Assembly (NCBI RefSeq): GCF_900115475.1 | Contig: NZ_FOWP01000003.1 | Span: forward strand, 404,177-468,176 | DNA from: Ectopseudomonas composti | Lineage (GTDB): Bacteria; Pseudomonadota; Gammaproteobacteria; Pseudomonadales; Pseudomonadaceae | Reading direction: 5' to 3' | DNA: 64,000 nucleotides | Shown here: positions 38,327 through 48,396 of the stretch, in pieces | Layout of the letters: the number at the start of each line of letters is the position of its first letter | Numbering within the stretch: the first letter of the stretch is position 1 | Notes under the pieces: model-generated | The model's input: only the letters and a program-made list of their open reading frames with translations | Databases searched by the model: none | Told to the model about the DNA's origin: nothing | Made by a program: the position numbers and the translations under genes

Positions 38327-40021
38327 TCAATCCTCGCGATAGCGACGAAGCTTCAGGGCCTTGCCAGCGACACGAGTGTCTTTCAGCTTGCCCAGCAGAC
38401 GGTCCAGGCCGTCTTCCGGCAGCTCGACCAGGCTGAAGGTTTCACGGATCTGAATACGACCGATCGCTTCGCGCGCCAGGCCACCTTCGTTGAGGATGGC
38501 GCCGAGCAGGTTCTTCGCGGCGATGCCGTCACGAGTACCCAGCGCGGTGCGGCAACGCACACGACCTTCGGTCAGCGGCACCGGTGCACGGCGTTCGCGG
38601 TATTCGCTGCGCTCACCACCACGATCAGCACCACGGTCGCTGTCGCGCTCACGACGCTCACGCGGAGCACCGCCAGCGCCCGGCACCAGCGGCTGCTCGC
38701 GCTCGACAGTGGCCAGATCCAGGGCCTGACCGTTGGTGGCCTTTTTCAGCAGCGCAGCGGCCAGGGCACGCGGGCTGCAGCCGATATCGGCGGTCAGGCG
38801 GTCGAGCAGATCGCCATGACTTGCTTCGGCATCGGCCACCAGCGGCGCCAGACTGTTGGTCAGTTTCTTGATGCGGGCATCGAGAACCTGCTGGCCGTTC
38901 GGCAGTTTGACCTCACCGACCTTCTGCCCGGTGACGCGCTCGATCACCTGCAGCATGCGACGCTCACGCGGCGTCACCAGCAGCAGCGCACGGCCATCAC
39001 GACCGGCGCGACCGGTACGACCGATACGGTGTACGTAGGACTCTGGATCGTACGGCATGTCGACGTTGAAAACGTGGGTGATGCGCGGTACGTCGATACC
39101 ACGAGCAGCCACGTCGGTCGCCACGACGATATCCAGGCGGCCATCCTTGAGCGATTCGATCACTCGCTCACGCTGGTTCTGGGCGATATCACCGTTCAGC
39201 GCAGCAGCCTTGTAGCCTTTGGCTTCCAGGGCACTGGCCAGATCCAGGGTGGCTTGTTTGGTACGCACGAAGGCGATCAGCGCGTCGAAATCCTCGACTT
39301 CCAGCAGACGCAACACGGCGTTGGTCTTCTGGTCGGCGTGGATCATCAGATGCGCCTGCTCGATGCGCGAGACGGTCTGAGTCTTGGCAGCGATCTTGAT
39401 GTGTTGCGGCTCACGCAGGTGCTTCTCGGCAATGGCGCGAATCGAGTGCGGCAGCGTGGCGGAGAACAGCACGCTCTGGCGGCTTTCCGGCATGGCTTCG
39501 AAGATCACTTCGAGGTCATCCATGAAGCCCAGCTTGAGCATTTCGTCGGCTTCGTCGAGTACCAGGTACTGGATGGTCGACAGCACTTTCTCGTCGCGAC
39601 GCAGGTGGTCGACCAGGCGACCAGGCGTGGCGACGATGACCTGAGCGCCCTGGCGGATGGCCTTGAGCTGCGGGCCCATCGGCGCGCCACCATAGACGGC
39701 GACCACATTGAGGCCAGGCATCTGCTTGGAATAGGTTTCAAACGCGGTGGCGACCTGCAGGGCCAGCTCGCGGGTTGGCGCCAGAATCAGTGCCTGTGGC
39801 TCACGCTTGGCCGGGTCGATTTTCGACAGGATCGGCAACGCGAACGCTGCGGTCTTGCCGGTGCCGGTCTGGGCCTGGCCGATCATGTCCTGGCCGGCGA
39901 GGATCACCGGAATGGCCTGCGACTGGATCGGAGACGGCTCTTCGTAACCAACGGCGGTCAGAGCGGCGAGAATATTGGAGTGAAGTCCGAGCGCGGCGAA
40001 GCCGCCGATTTCCTGGGTCAT
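38327..40021 (-). CDS. deaD: ATP-dependent RNA helicase DeaD/CsdA
   Basis: Unwinds structured RNA for ribosome assembly and mRNA turnover, especially in the cold. 564 residues: Walker A AQTGTGKT (50-57), PTRELA (82-87), DEAD (156-159), SAT, and HRIGRTGRAGR; then a helical segment, an Arg/Asp/Gly-rich linker with RERRERDSDRG repeats, and a C-terminal DbpA-type RNA-binding domain ending KLRRY. This order is that of DeaD rather than RhlE or SrmB. The start at 40021 is supported by family alignment. A leader region of about 290 bases lies upstream. Confidence 0.92.
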   Translation of the reverse strand: MTQEIGGFAALGLHSNILAALTAVGYEEPSPIQSQAIPVILAGQDMIGQAQTGTGKTAAFALPILSKIDPAKREPQALILAPTRELALQVATAFETYSKQMPGLNVVAVYGGAPMGPQLKAIRQGAQVIVATPGRLVDHLRRDEKVLSTIQYLVLDEADEMLKLGFMDDLEVIFEAMPESRQSVLFSATLPHSIRAIAEKHLREPQHIKIAAKTQTVSRIEQAHLMIHADQKTNAVLRLLEVEDFDALIAFVRTKQATLDLASALEAKGYKAAALNGDIAQNQRERVIESLKDGRLDIVVATDVAARGIDVPRITHVFNVDMPYDPESYVHRIGRTGRAGRDGRALLLVTPRERRMLQVIERVTGQKVGEVKLPNGQQVLDARIKKLTNSLAPLVADAEASHGDLLDRLTADIGCSPRALAAALLKKATNGQALDLATVEREQPLVPGAGGAPRERRERDSDRGADRGGERSEYRERRAPVPLTEGRVRCRTALGTRDGIAAKNLLGAILNEGGLAREAIGRIQIRETFSLVELPEDGLDRLLGKLKDTRVAGKALKLRRYRED

Positions 40022-40310
40022 GGGTCTGCCTCAAGTGCATCCGCAAAGACCCATGTTCCAAAGCTGCGCATGCCGTGTAAGACCTTGTGGGTCACCCTGG
40101 CAGCCTGGTCGGCGGGGATTTGCGAAAACGTGATGAAAGTGAATCGTCAAGGATAGTCCGCTGGGGACTGGCTGCCGGGTGTTAATTTCCCGGGCGAGTT
40201 GCACTACCTGAACGTGGCCAGAAAATTGGCCGGCGCGAACTATACCGGAAAATCCTGACTCGGGTGCTGGTTTTTATCTATTGGCACGCATCCAACCGCT
40301 CAACGGCGCA
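40022..40310 (-). promoter_or_regulatory. Structured upstream region of deaD
   Basis: No ORF. Two inverted repeats are visible: CCGGG...CCCGG at 40175-40193 and GGCCA...TGGCC at 40216-40231. A TATAGT hexamer (minus strand, 40244-40239) could be a -10 element, which would give a leader of about 210 bases with the hairpins inside; no good -35 is seen. Long leaders are known for cold-shock helicase genes in enterobacteria; here it is an inference. Confidence 0.4.
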
Positions 40311-41090
40311 TCAAGTGGCCGGGCGCAGCGCTTCGATCAGCGGTTGTAGCGAGTACCCCAGGCGTGGCGCCAGCTCGCCAGCACGCATCTGCAGGCGCCC
40401 CATGTTCAAGCGCTGTTCGAGTTCGGCGGGGATCAGCAGCACCACGTTGCCCTCCTTCACCGGGCACTCCCAATAGTGCCGGTGATAGAGGCCGCGCAGC
40501 AGTGCCGCGCCAAGCGGCTTGCCGTCATTGCCTGCCCATTGGTTGATGATCAGCCAGCCGCCCGGGTTGAGTTTTTCGCGGCAGCGCTCGAGAAACCGCC
40601 AGGCCAGATGCCCGACGCCCGGCCCCTGGTCGGTGTACAGATCAAGAAAGATCAGGTCAGCGGTTTCCGCGCTGTCCAGCAATTCGGTGGCATCGCCGAT
40701 GCGAATGGTCAGCCGTGGGTCATCGTCCAGGCCGAGAAATTCCATGGCCAGGCGCGGTACGTCCGGGCGCAGTTCGATGGCCTCGACGTCCTCCAGCGGC
40801 AGGAACTTCAGGCAGGCCTGGGTCAGGTTGCCGGCGCCAAGACCGAGGAACAGCGCCGTTTCCGGCGCGTCGTGGCACAGCGCGCCTAACAGCATGGCGC
40901 GGGTGTAGTCGTACTCCAGCCAGCTGGGATCGCCCTGGAACACGCAACTCTGCTCGATGGCATCACCGAACTCGAGAAAGCGGTAGGCGCCGATCTGCAC
41001 CACACGGATCACTCCGAAGGCATCACGCACCTCGGCCAGCAGCACCTCGTCCTGCTGCTGCAATTCGTCGTCTGGTGGCAACCCTGGCAT
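40311..41090 (-). CDS. Spermidine-synthase-like methyltransferase-fold protein
   Basis: 259 residues with a Rossmann fold: LFLGLGAGNLTQACL (SAM or decarboxy-SAM site), VEAIELRPDV and LIFLDLYTDQG. It resembles SpeE-type aminopropyltransferases but is shorter at the N-terminus and lacks clear polyamine-site signatures, so it may be a spermidine-synthase-like paralogue of unknown activity. Start at 41090 with GGGAGAGG seven bases upstream. Divergent from the monooxygenase operon. Confidence 0.7.
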   Translation of the reverse strand: MPGLPPDDELQQQDEVLLAEVRDAFGVIRVVQIGAYRFLEFGDAIEQSCVFQGDPSWLEYDYTRAMLLGALCHDAPETALFLGLGAGNLTQACLKFLPLEDVEAIELRPDVPRLAMEFLGLDDDPRLTIRIGDATELLDSAETADLIFLDLYTDQGPGVGHLAWRFLERCREKLNPGGWLIINQWAGNDGKPLGAALLRGLYHRHYWECPVKEGNVVLLIPAELEQRLNMGRLQMRAGELAPRLGYSLQPLIEALRPAT

Positions 41091-41226
41091 CGATACCTCT
41101 CCCACAGTGACATCCCGTACCACAAGAGCCGGGCTAAAGGCGCCGATTGTCATTGAAGGCGCTGCCCCTGGTCACGCAATAATTCCAACACTTGCGCAGC
41201 TACTCATAACAATAACGAGGTTCGTC

Positions 41227-42555
41227 ATGTACGCCATCATAGGTGCCGGCCCCATGGGCCTGTGCACGGCCCGACAATTGAAGAAACACGGCATCGATTT
41301 CGTCGGCTTCGAACTACACAGCGACGTTGGCGGCCTGTGGGACATCGACAACCCGCACAGCAGCATGTACCACTCGGCGCATCTGATTTCCTCCAAGGGC
41401 ACCACCGAGTTTCGCGAGTTCCCGATGCGTGCCGAGGTGGCGCCCTACCCGCACCAGAGCGAAATGCGCCGCTACTTTCGCGACTATGCCCGGCAGTTTC
41501 GTCTGTACGAGCATTACCAGTTCGACACCCGCGTGGTGCAGCTGCAGCGCCTGGATCAGGGCTGGAAGCTGATCAGCGAGCGCAACGGTGAGCAACGCGA
41601 ATGGCGCTTCGACGGTGTGCTGATCGCCAACGGCACCCTGCATACGCCCAACCTGCCGCGCCTGCCTGGCGATTTCAGCGGCGAGCTGCTGCACTCAAAT
41701 ACTTACAAGAGCGCCGATATCTTCGCCGGCAAACGGGTGCTGGTGGTCGGCTGCGGTAACTCGGCCTGCGACATCGCCGTCGACGCCGTACATCGCGCCA
41801 CCTCGGTGGATCTCTCGGTACGCCGGGGCTACCACTTCCTGCCCAAGTTCATCCTCGGCAAGCCCACTGATACCTTTGGCGGTGCGATCAAGCTGCCGCG
41901 CAGGCTCAAGCAACTGGTCGACGGCCTGCTGGTGCGCGCCCTGGTCGGCAAGCCCTCGCAATACGGCCTGCCCGACCCGGACTACCGCCTGTACGAATCG
42001 CACCCGGTGATGAACTCGCTGGTGCTGCACCATATCGGCCACGGCGATATCCGCCCCCGCGGCGACATCGCCGCAGTGAGCGGGCAAAGCGTGACCTTCG
42101 CCAATGGCGAACAGGCCGAGTACGACCTGATCCTCATGGCCACCGGCTACAAACTCGACTATCCCTTCATTGCCCGCGACGAATTGAACTGGCCACAAGA
42201 GGCCGGTGCACCCCAGCTGTACCTCAATGTCTTCCACCCCGAGCACGACGACCTGTTCATGCTCGGCATGGTCGAGGCCTCCGGCCTGGGCTGGCAGGGG
42301 CGTGACGAGCAGGCGCAGCTGGTGGCGCTGTATATCCGTCAGTTGCAGGCGGCCAGTCCTGCGGCCCTGGCTCTGCGCCAGACCATTCGCGCCCAGGCCA
42401 GCCAGCGCCTGGATGGCGGTTATCGGTACCTGCAGCTGGAGCGCATGGCCTACTACGTGCACAAGGACAGCTATCGTAGACGCATCGCCGAACACAGCGC
42501 CGCGCTGCAGCGTGAGCTGACCAACGACGGCGTACTCGCCGCGCAGGAGGCATGA
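41227..42555 (+). CDS. Flavin-containing monooxygenase
   Basis: 442 residues. FAD motif GAGPMG (6-11), the FMO fingerprint FxGxxxHxxxY at residues 150-160 (FSGELLHSNTY) and the NADPH motif GCGNSA (175-180) are all present, so it is predicted to oxygenate a soft nucleophile (N, S) or perform Baeyer-Villiger oxidation. A late ATG-type motif (LMATGY) is also typical. It starts a five-gene operon with tight spacing. The substrate is unknown. Confidence 0.88.
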   Translation: MYAIIGAGPMGLCTARQLKKHGIDFVGFELHSDVGGLWDIDNPHSSMYHSAHLISSKGTTEFREFPMRAEVAPYPHQSEMRRYFRDYARQFRLYEHYQFDTRVVQLQRLDQGWKLISERNGEQREWRFDGVLIANGTLHTPNLPRLPGDFSGELLHSNTYKSADIFAGKRVLVVGCGNSACDIAVDAVHRATSVDLSVRRGYHFLPKFILGKPTDTFGGAIKLPRRLKQLVDGLLVRALVGKPSQYGLPDPDYRLYESHPVMNSLVLHHIGHGDIRPRGDIAAVSGQSVTFANGEQAEYDLILMATGYKLDYPFIARDELNWPQEAGAPQLYLNVFHPEHDDLFMLGMVEASGLGWQGRDEQAQLVALYIRQLQAASPAALALRQTIRAQASQRLDGGYRYLQLERMAYYVHKDSYRRRIAEHSAALQRELTNDGVLAAQEA

Positions 42556-42557
42556 GC

Positions 42558-43490
42558 ATGGACTCGATCAATATCGCCTTCGACCCCAGCAGCCTGGTGC
42601 TGATCAACCTGATTGTCGCCCTGATGATGTTCGGCGTGTCCCTGGATCTGCGTGCCGAGGATTTCCGCCGTATCGCCCGCGCGCCCAAGGCACCAGTGAT
42701 TGGCATGCTGGCGCAGTTCGTGCTGCTGCCGGCGTTGACCTGCCTGGCCTGCTGGGCCCTGGCCATCGAGCCGCAACTGGCCCTGGGCATGACCCTGATC
42801 GCCGCCTGCCCAGGCGGCAGTTTCTCCAACATCATGACCTGGATGGCGCGCGGCAACGTCGCGCTGTCAGTGAGCATGACCGCCGTTTCCAGCGTCGTCG
42901 CCAGCGTGCTGACACCGCTCAACTTCGCCCTGTACGCCTGGCTCAATCCACACACGCGGCCGTTGCTGACGCAGATCGAACTGGACCCGCTGAGCTTGCT
43001 GCTGGTCGTACTGCTGGTGCTCGGTTTGCCTCTGCTGGCAGGCATGTGGATCGGCCGACGCTTCCCGCAACTGACGCTGAAAGTGGAAAAGCCCCTGCGC
43101 CTGTTCGCCTTGCTGGTAATGCTCGGTTTCGTCGCACTGGCGTTCAGCCGCAACCTCGAGCAGTTCACTCGGCATTTCCATCTGTTCTTCTGGCTGGTGG
43201 TGGCGCACAACGCCCTGGCGCTGAGCATTGGCTACCTCAGCGCACGCCTGAGCGGGCTGCCGGTGGCCGACCGCCGCGCCCTGACGCTGGAGGTGGGTAT
43301 CCAGAATTCGGCGCTGGGTCTGGTGATCATCTTCACCTTCTTCCCGCAGGCCAGCGGCATGTTGCTGATTGCTGCGTTCTGGGGTTGCTGGCATCTGGTG
43401 TCCGGCCTCAGCCTGGCCTGGCTGTGGTCACGCAGGCCACCTGAGACCGACGCCGTGCTGAGACCTTTGTCCAGCACAGGAGAGCGATGA
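42558..43490 (+). CDS. Bile acid:sodium symporter (BASS) family transporter
   Basis: 310 residues, about nine or ten spans, with the SBF/BASS signature around ACPGGSFSNIMTWMARGNVA and the later EVGIQNSALG motif. BASS proteins move organic anions with sodium. I use the ATG at 42558, seven bases after AGGAGG; the ATG at 42552 is too close to it. It follows the monooxygenase stop directly and its own stop overlaps the SDR gene. Import of the operon's substrate or export of a product is inferred. Confidence 0.85.
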   Translation: MDSINIAFDPSSLVLINLIVALMMFGVSLDLRAEDFRRIARAPKAPVIGMLAQFVLLPALTCLACWALAIEPQLALGMTLIAACPGGSFSNIMTWMARGNVALSVSMTAVSSVVASVLTPLNFALYAWLNPHTRPLLTQIELDPLSLLLVVLLVLGLPLLAGMWIGRRFPQLTLKVEKPLRLFALLVMLGFVALAFSRNLEQFTRHFHLFFWLVVAHNALALSIGYLSARLSGLPVADRRALTLEVGIQNSALGLVIIFTFFPQASGMLLIAAFWGCWHLVSGLSLAWLWSRRPPETDAVLRPLSSTGER

Positions 43491-44272
43491 TGCGCGTGAT
43501 CCTGATCACTGGCGCCGCCAGCGGCCTCGGCTGGCAACTGGCGCGCGCCTGTCACGCACGTGGCGATGCCCTGCTGCTCACCGATATCGATGCCAGCGGT
43601 CTCGCGGCTCGCGCCGATGAACTGGGCAGTGAGCGCGTACTGGCCCTTGCTGGCGACATCACCGACCCCGAGTTGCATGCACGCCTGCTCGACGGCTGCC
43701 AGCAGCGCTTCGGCCGGTTGGACGTGCTGATCAACAACGCCGGCATCACCCACCGCTCGCCCACGCTGCGCACCGATCCCGCGGTATTTCGCAAGGTCAT
43801 GGCGGTGGACTATCACGCACCGCTGGAACTGACCCTGGCCGCCCTGCCGCTGCTGCGTGAAAGCCGCGGCCAGGTGGTCGCCATCGGCTCCATGGCCGGC
43901 TGGATGCCGGTGCTCGGCCGCGCCGGTTACTGCGCCGCGAAAAGCGCTCTGGGCCAGGCCTTCGAGGTGCTGCGCGCCGAGATCGCCCGTGACGACATCG
44001 GTCTGCTGATGGTCTATCCGAGCTTTCTCGATACCCCCATCGACCGCAATGCCCTGGGCGGCGATGGCAAACCGGCCGGCCATGCTCGCTCGACCATCGG
44101 CAGAATTCGCAGCGCCGACTGGATGGCAAGCCTGATTCTCGAGGCACTGCAGCAGCGCCGCGAACGCCTGTTCCCTGATCGTGGCAGCTGGCTGGCGAGC
44201 CTGCTCTGGCGCCTGGCGCCGGCGCTGTACCACCGCAAGATGAGCCAGCGTTTCGCCGGGGAGATCAGCTGA
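43487..44272 (+). CDS. Short-chain dehydrogenase/reductase
   Basis: 261 residues with cofactor motif TGAASGLG (8-15), NNAG (83-86), Ser135 and YCAAK (Tyr148, Lys152), so the catalytic triad is intact. The acidic residue after the second strand (TDID) favours NAD over NADP. It probably oxidises an alcohol or reduces a carbonyl made by the monooxygenase. It overlaps the BASS stop by four bases and the TSUP start by one. Confidence 0.9.
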   Translation: MMRVILITGAASGLGWQLARACHARGDALLLTDIDASGLAARADELGSERVLALAGDITDPELHARLLDGCQQRFGRLDVLINNAGITHRSPTLRTDPAVFRKVMAVDYHAPLELTLAALPLLRESRGQVVAIGSMAGWMPVLGRAGYCAAKSALGQAFEVLRAEIARDDIGLLMVYPSFLDTPIDRNALGGDGKPAGHARSTIGRIRSADWMASLILEALQQRRERLFPDRGSWLASLLWRLAPALYHRKMSQRFAGEIS

Positions 44273-45012
44273 TGGCCCTGGCGCCCTACGCCCTCGGCGG
44301 CTTCATTCTGCTGGCCTACACCCTGGAGGCCGTCACCGGCTTTGGCAGCGTGGTCATCGCTCTGTCGCTGGGTGCATTGCTGCTGCCCATCGATCAATTG
44401 CTGCCGATCCTGGTGCCACTGAACATCTGCATGACCGGCTACCTGGTGCATCGCCACTGGCAGCAGATCGACCGCCGCCTGCTGCTTGGCACCCTGTTGC
44501 CCGGCATGCTCATCGGCACGTTACTCGGCTATTGGCTGCTGCCTTATCTGGACACCCAGGCGCTGAAGGTCGGCTTCGGTGCGCTGATCGTCTGGTTCGC
44601 CGGCCGCGAACTATGGCGCCTGCGCCGGGCGAGCGCACCGCCACAACGCCCGGCCTGGCTGACTCGCGTCATTACCATCGCCGCCGGCCTCAGTCATGGC
44701 CTGTTCGCCTCGGGTGGTCCGCTGCTGGTGTACGGCCTGGCTGGCACCCAACTGGACAAAGCGCGGCTGCGCGCCACTCTGGTCACGGTCTGGTTCACCC
44801 TCAACAGCCTGCTTACCCTCGCCTTTCTGCTCGACGGCCGCCTGCTGCCGGCATTGCCTCAGGTGCTCACCTACGCCCCGCTTCTGCTGCTCGGTGTGTG
44901 GCTGGGCGAACGCCTGCATCGACGCTTCGACGAGCGTCATTTCCGCCTCGCCATCTACATCCTGCTGTTGGTCACCGGCATTCTGCTGCTGGCGCCCTGG
45001 AGACTGCCATGA
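44272..45012 (+). CDS. TauE/SafE (TSUP) family permease
   Basis: 246 residues, about eight spans, with the TSUP repeats (TLEAVTGFGSVVIALSLGA near the start and SHGLFASGGPLLVYGL in the middle). Members export or import small sulfur or carboxylate anions such as sulfite, sulfoacetate or sulfolactate. Start at 44272 after GGGGAG; stop overlaps the amidohydrolase as ATGA. Its presence hints that the operon may handle an organosulfur or carboxylate compound, but this is a guess. Confidence 0.85.
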   Translation: MALAPYALGGFILLAYTLEAVTGFGSVVIALSLGALLLPIDQLLPILVPLNICMTGYLVHRHWQQIDRRLLLGTLLPGMLIGTLLGYWLLPYLDTQALKVGFGALIVWFAGRELWRLRRASAPPQRPAWLTRVITIAAGLSHGLFASGGPLLVYGLAGTQLDKARLRATLVTVWFTLNSLLTLAFLLDGRLLPALPQVLTYAPLLLLGVWLGERLHRRFDERHFRLAIYILLLVTGILLLAPWRLP

Positions 45013-46802
45013 GCTACGACATCATCATCAACAACGGCCTGTACTTCGACGGCACCGGCGCGCCGGGCGCAATCCGCCATATCGGTATCCGTGACGGCAA
45101 GGTCGAGGTACTCAGCCTCAGCCCGCTGGCCGAGGCCGGTTGCCCCGAGGTGATCGACGCCAAAGGCCAGTGGCTCACCCCCGGCTTCCTGGAGATCCAC
45201 TCGCACTACGATGCCGAGGTGATCGCCGCACCCGCACTGAAGGAGTCGGTGCGCCATGGCGTCACCAGCGTGACCATTGGCTCCTGCTCCATCAGCATGG
45301 TGCTGGCCGACGCCGAGGACTGCTCCGACCTGTTCACCCGCGTCGAAGCGGTGCCGCGCGAGTACGTGCTGCCGATCCTCAAGGAAAAGAAAACCTGGCG
45401 CGACGCCGCGGGTTATCGCGCCTTCTACGACCAGTTGCCGCTGGGGCCGAACGTCAATTCCTTCCTCGGCCATTCCGAACTGCGCGTGGCGGTGATGGGC
45501 CTGGAGCGCGCCACCAGCCGGGTGACGCCGAGCGACGCCGAACTCGCGCGCATGGAGCAACTGCTCGAAGAGGCGCTGGACGCTGGCTGCATCGGCCTGT
45601 CGGTGATGACCACGCGGCTGGACAAGATGGACGGTGACCGCGCCTGGTCCAGCCCGTTGCCGTCGACCTTCGCCAACTGGAAGGAATTCTCTCGCTTGTT
45701 CGCCGTGCTGCGCCGGCGCGGCGCCGTGCTGCAGGGCGCGCCGAACGCGGTGACCAAGGTCAACGTGTTCGCCTTCCTCTGGCAGGCCCATGGCTGGTTC
45801 AGGAAACCGCTGAAATGCACCATGCTCACGGCGCTGGATCTCAAGTCACAGCCGCTGCTGCACCGTTTCACCCGCCTTTCCGGCTGGTTGGCGAACAGGG
45901 TACTGCGCGGCCACTTCCGCTGGCAGACCCTGCCGGCGCCCTTCACCCTGCGTCTGGAAGGGCTCAACGTGAATGCCTTCGAGGAATTCGGTGCCGGCGA
46001 GATCCTGCGCAACATCAAGGACCCGGACGAGCTCTACGCCAAGGTCAAGGAGCCGGCGTTCCGCGCCCTGTTCAAGAAGCAGGTAAAGGCCGTGCTGACC
46101 AAGGGCCTGTGGCACCGCGACTTCTCCGACTGCTGGGTGACCGAATGCCCGGACGCCAGCCTGGTGGGCAAGAACTTCAAGCAACTGGGCCAGGCGCGCG
46201 GCCTGGATGCGGTAGACGCCTACTTCGAACTGGCCTGCCAGTACCGCGAGGCGCTGAAATGGACGACCTGCTACGGCAACCAGCGCGAACCTGTCATGCG
46301 CAAGCTGCTGGCCAGCCCTTGGACGCACCCTGGCTTCGCCGACTCCGGCGCGCACCTGCGCTCCATTGCCCAGTACAACTTCCCGCTGCGTTTTCTCAAG
46401 TACGTGCGTGATGCGGAGCTGGCCGGCGAGTCGTTCATGGAACTGGGCAAGGCCGTGCGCCGCTGCAGCGGCGAGCTGGCCGACTTCATCGGCGTCGATG
46501 CCGGCTACCTGCGCGTCGGTGATCGTGCCGACCTGGTGCTGATTGATCCCGCTGGACTCGACGATACGCTGGATGAACTGCACGAAGCGCCGATGGAGGT
46601 GCTCGGCCTGGTGCGGGTGGTCAAGCGCAACGATGCAGCGGTCGCGCTGACACTTATCAACGGTCGTATCGCCTATCGACGCGGCCAGGAATACCCATAT
46701 GACCTGGGCAAGGCGCAGCGCTATGGACGCTTCCTGCCAGCGCGTGATGTATCGCCGCGCACGCTGCCTGCGCGGGCATTCGAACCGGCCCCGGCGTCAT
46801 GA
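45009..46802 (+). CDS. Amidohydrolase, N-acyl-D-amino-acid deacylase-like
   Basis: 597 residues of the metal-dependent amidohydrolase superfamily: N-terminal beta-sandwich, then TPGFLEIHSHYDAE with the metal-binding HxH (His64, His66), and a late DSGAH region and VGDRADLVLID sandwich return. The pattern matches D-aminoacylase/N-acyl-D-glutamate deacylase type enzymes, though the protein is about 100 residues longer than typical. It probably hydrolyses an amide bond in the operon's substrate. TGGAG eight bases before the ATG at 45009 fixes the start; the frame is open far upstream inside the permease gene. Confidence 0.85.
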   Translation: MSYDIIINNGLYFDGTGAPGAIRHIGIRDGKVEVLSLSPLAEAGCPEVIDAKGQWLTPGFLEIHSHYDAEVIAAPALKESVRHGVTSVTIGSCSISMVLADAEDCSDLFTRVEAVPREYVLPILKEKKTWRDAAGYRAFYDQLPLGPNVNSFLGHSELRVAVMGLERATSRVTPSDAELARMEQLLEEALDAGCIGLSVMTTRLDKMDGDRAWSSPLPSTFANWKEFSRLFAVLRRRGAVLQGAPNAVTKVNVFAFLWQAHGWFRKPLKCTMLTALDLKSQPLLHRFTRLSGWLANRVLRGHFRWQTLPAPFTLRLEGLNVNAFEEFGAGEILRNIKDPDELYAKVKEPAFRALFKKQVKAVLTKGLWHRDFSDCWVTECPDASLVGKNFKQLGQARGLDAVDAYFELACQYREALKWTTCYGNQREPVMRKLLASPWTHPGFADSGAHLRSIAQYNFPLRFLKYVRDAELAGESFMELGKAVRRCSGELADFIGVDAGYLRVGDRADLVLIDPAGLDDTLDELHEAPMEVLGLVRVVKRNDAAVALTLINGRIAYRRGQEYPYDLGKAQRYGRFLPARDVSPRTLPARAFEPAPAS

Positions 46803-46887
46803 GCCGCAGCGTTGGCGATACACGTACGAGCCGCAGGGCTTATCGGTTACCATGCGCCTCCGCCTGATCAACCGCTAGAGACGCAGC

Positions 46888-48234
46888 ATGTCGAACGCCT
46901 GGAGCCCCGAAAGCTGGAGGGCCAAGCCCATCCAGCAGCAGCCTGAATACCCTGATGCCGCGCATTTGACCCGCGTCGAGCAAACCCTGGCCGGCTACCC
47001 GCCGCTGGTGTTCGCCGGCGAGGCACGCGAGCTGCGTCGCCAGTTCGCCGAGGTCACCCAGGGCCGCGCTTTCCTGCTGCAGGGCGGCGACTGCGCCGAG
47101 AGCTTCGCCGAGTTTTCCGCCGCGAAAATCCGCGACACCTTCAAGGTGCTGCTGCAGATGGCCATCGTCATGACCTTCGCTGCCGGCTGCCCGGTGGTCA
47201 AGGTTGGGCGCATGGCTGGCCAGTTCGCCAAGCCGCGCTCGTCCGGCAGCGAAACCATCGATGGCGTCACCCTGCCCGCTTACCGGGGCGATATCGTCAA
47301 CGGCATCGGTTTCGACGCTGCCAGCCGCGTGCCCGATCCCGAGCGCCTGATGCAGGCCTATCACCAGGCCACCGCCAGCCTCAACCTGCTGCGCGCCTTC
47401 GCTCAGGGCGGTTTTGCCGACCTGCACCAGGTGCACCAATGGAACCTCGATTTCATCGCCAACTCGGCGCTGGCCGAGAAGTACCATCAACTCGCCGGCC
47501 GCATCGACGAAACCCTGGCCTTCATGCGCGCCGTGGGCATGGACAGCGCCCCGCAGTTGCGTGAAACCAGCTTCTTCACCGCTCACGAGGCGTTGTTGCT
47601 GAACTACGAAGAAGCCTTCGTCCGCCGCGACAGCCTCACCGGCCGCTGGTATGACTGCTCCGCGCACATGCTGTGGATCGGCGACCGCACCCGCCAGCTG
47701 GACGGCGCGCATATCGAGTTCATGCGCGGCATCGAGAACCCCATCGGCGTCAAGGCCGGCCCGAGCATGGACCCGGACGAGCTGATCCGCCTGATCGACA
47801 CGCTCAACCCGGACAACGATCCGGGTCGCCTCAACCTGATCGTGCGCATGGGCGCAGACAAGGTCGAAGCGCACTTCCCGCGCCTGCTGCGCAAGGTCAA
47901 GGAAGAGGGTCGTCAGGTGCTGTGGAGCTCCGACCCGATGCACGGCAACACCATCAAGGCCAGCAGTGGCTACAAGACCCGCGACTTCGCGCAGATTCTC
48001 AGCGAAGTCCGGCAGTTCTTTGCCGTGCATCAGGCCGAAGGCACCTACGCCGGCGGTATCCATATCGAGATGACCGGGCAGAACGTCACCGAGTGCATCG
48101 GCGGCTCGCGCCCGATCACCGAGGACGGCCTGTCCGACCGTTACCACACCCACTGTGACCCGCGCATGAACGCTGACCAGTCCCTGGAGCTGGCCTTCAT
48201 GATTGCCGAGACGCTGAAGCAGGTACGCCGCTGA
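46888..48234 (+). CDS. Class II 3-deoxy-7-phosphoheptulonate synthase
   Basis: First step of the shikimate pathway: condenses phosphoenolpyruvate and erythrose 4-phosphate. 448 residues of the plant-type (class II) family, beginning [20 protein letters not shown] and containing [38 protein letters not shown] and DPMHGNT. The short version resembles the PhzC-like or long-type enzymes of Pseudomonas; with no phenazine genes nearby it is probably a housekeeping enzyme. Class I isoenzymes should exist elsewhere. Confidence 0.93.
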   Translation: MSNAWSPESWRAKPIQQQPEYPDAAHLTRVEQTLAGYPPLVFAGEARELRRQFAEVTQGRAFLLQGGDCAESFAEFSAAKIRDTFKVLLQMAIVMTFAAGCPVVKVGRMAGQFAKPRSSGSETIDGVTLPAYRGDIVNGIGFDAASRVPDPERLMQAYHQATASLNLLRAFAQGGFADLHQVHQWNLDFIANSALAEKYHQLAGRIDETLAFMRAVGMDSAPQLRETSFFTAHEALLLNYEEAFVRRDSLTGRWYDCSAHMLWIGDRTRQLDGAHIEFMRGIENPIGVKAGPSMDPDELIRLIDTLNPDNDPGRLNLIVRMGADKVEAHFPRLLRKVKEEGRQVLWSSDPMHGNTIKASSGYKTRDFAQILSEVRQFFAVHQAEGTYAGGIHIEMTGQNVTECIGGSRPITEDGLSDRYHTHCDPRMNADQSLELAFMIAETLKQVRR

Positions 48235-48396
48235 CCATTCAAGCCCTGGCCACTGGCCAGGGCGCGAACCGGCTCGCACATCTTCTGTGCGCTATCCGGC
48301 ATAATGTCGCCCCGTCGCGAGCACCGCACAGGTGTCAAAGCAACACCCAGCCGAAAAGGACTCGCGGCCAACACCCCCCAACAAGGACGATGAACC

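Noticed and set aside
44532..45008. N-terminal extension of the amidohydrolase frame into the TSUP gene
   Set aside because: The extension is Arg/Pro/Ala noise from an alternative frame; the ATG at 45009 has a ribosome site and family-like N-terminus.
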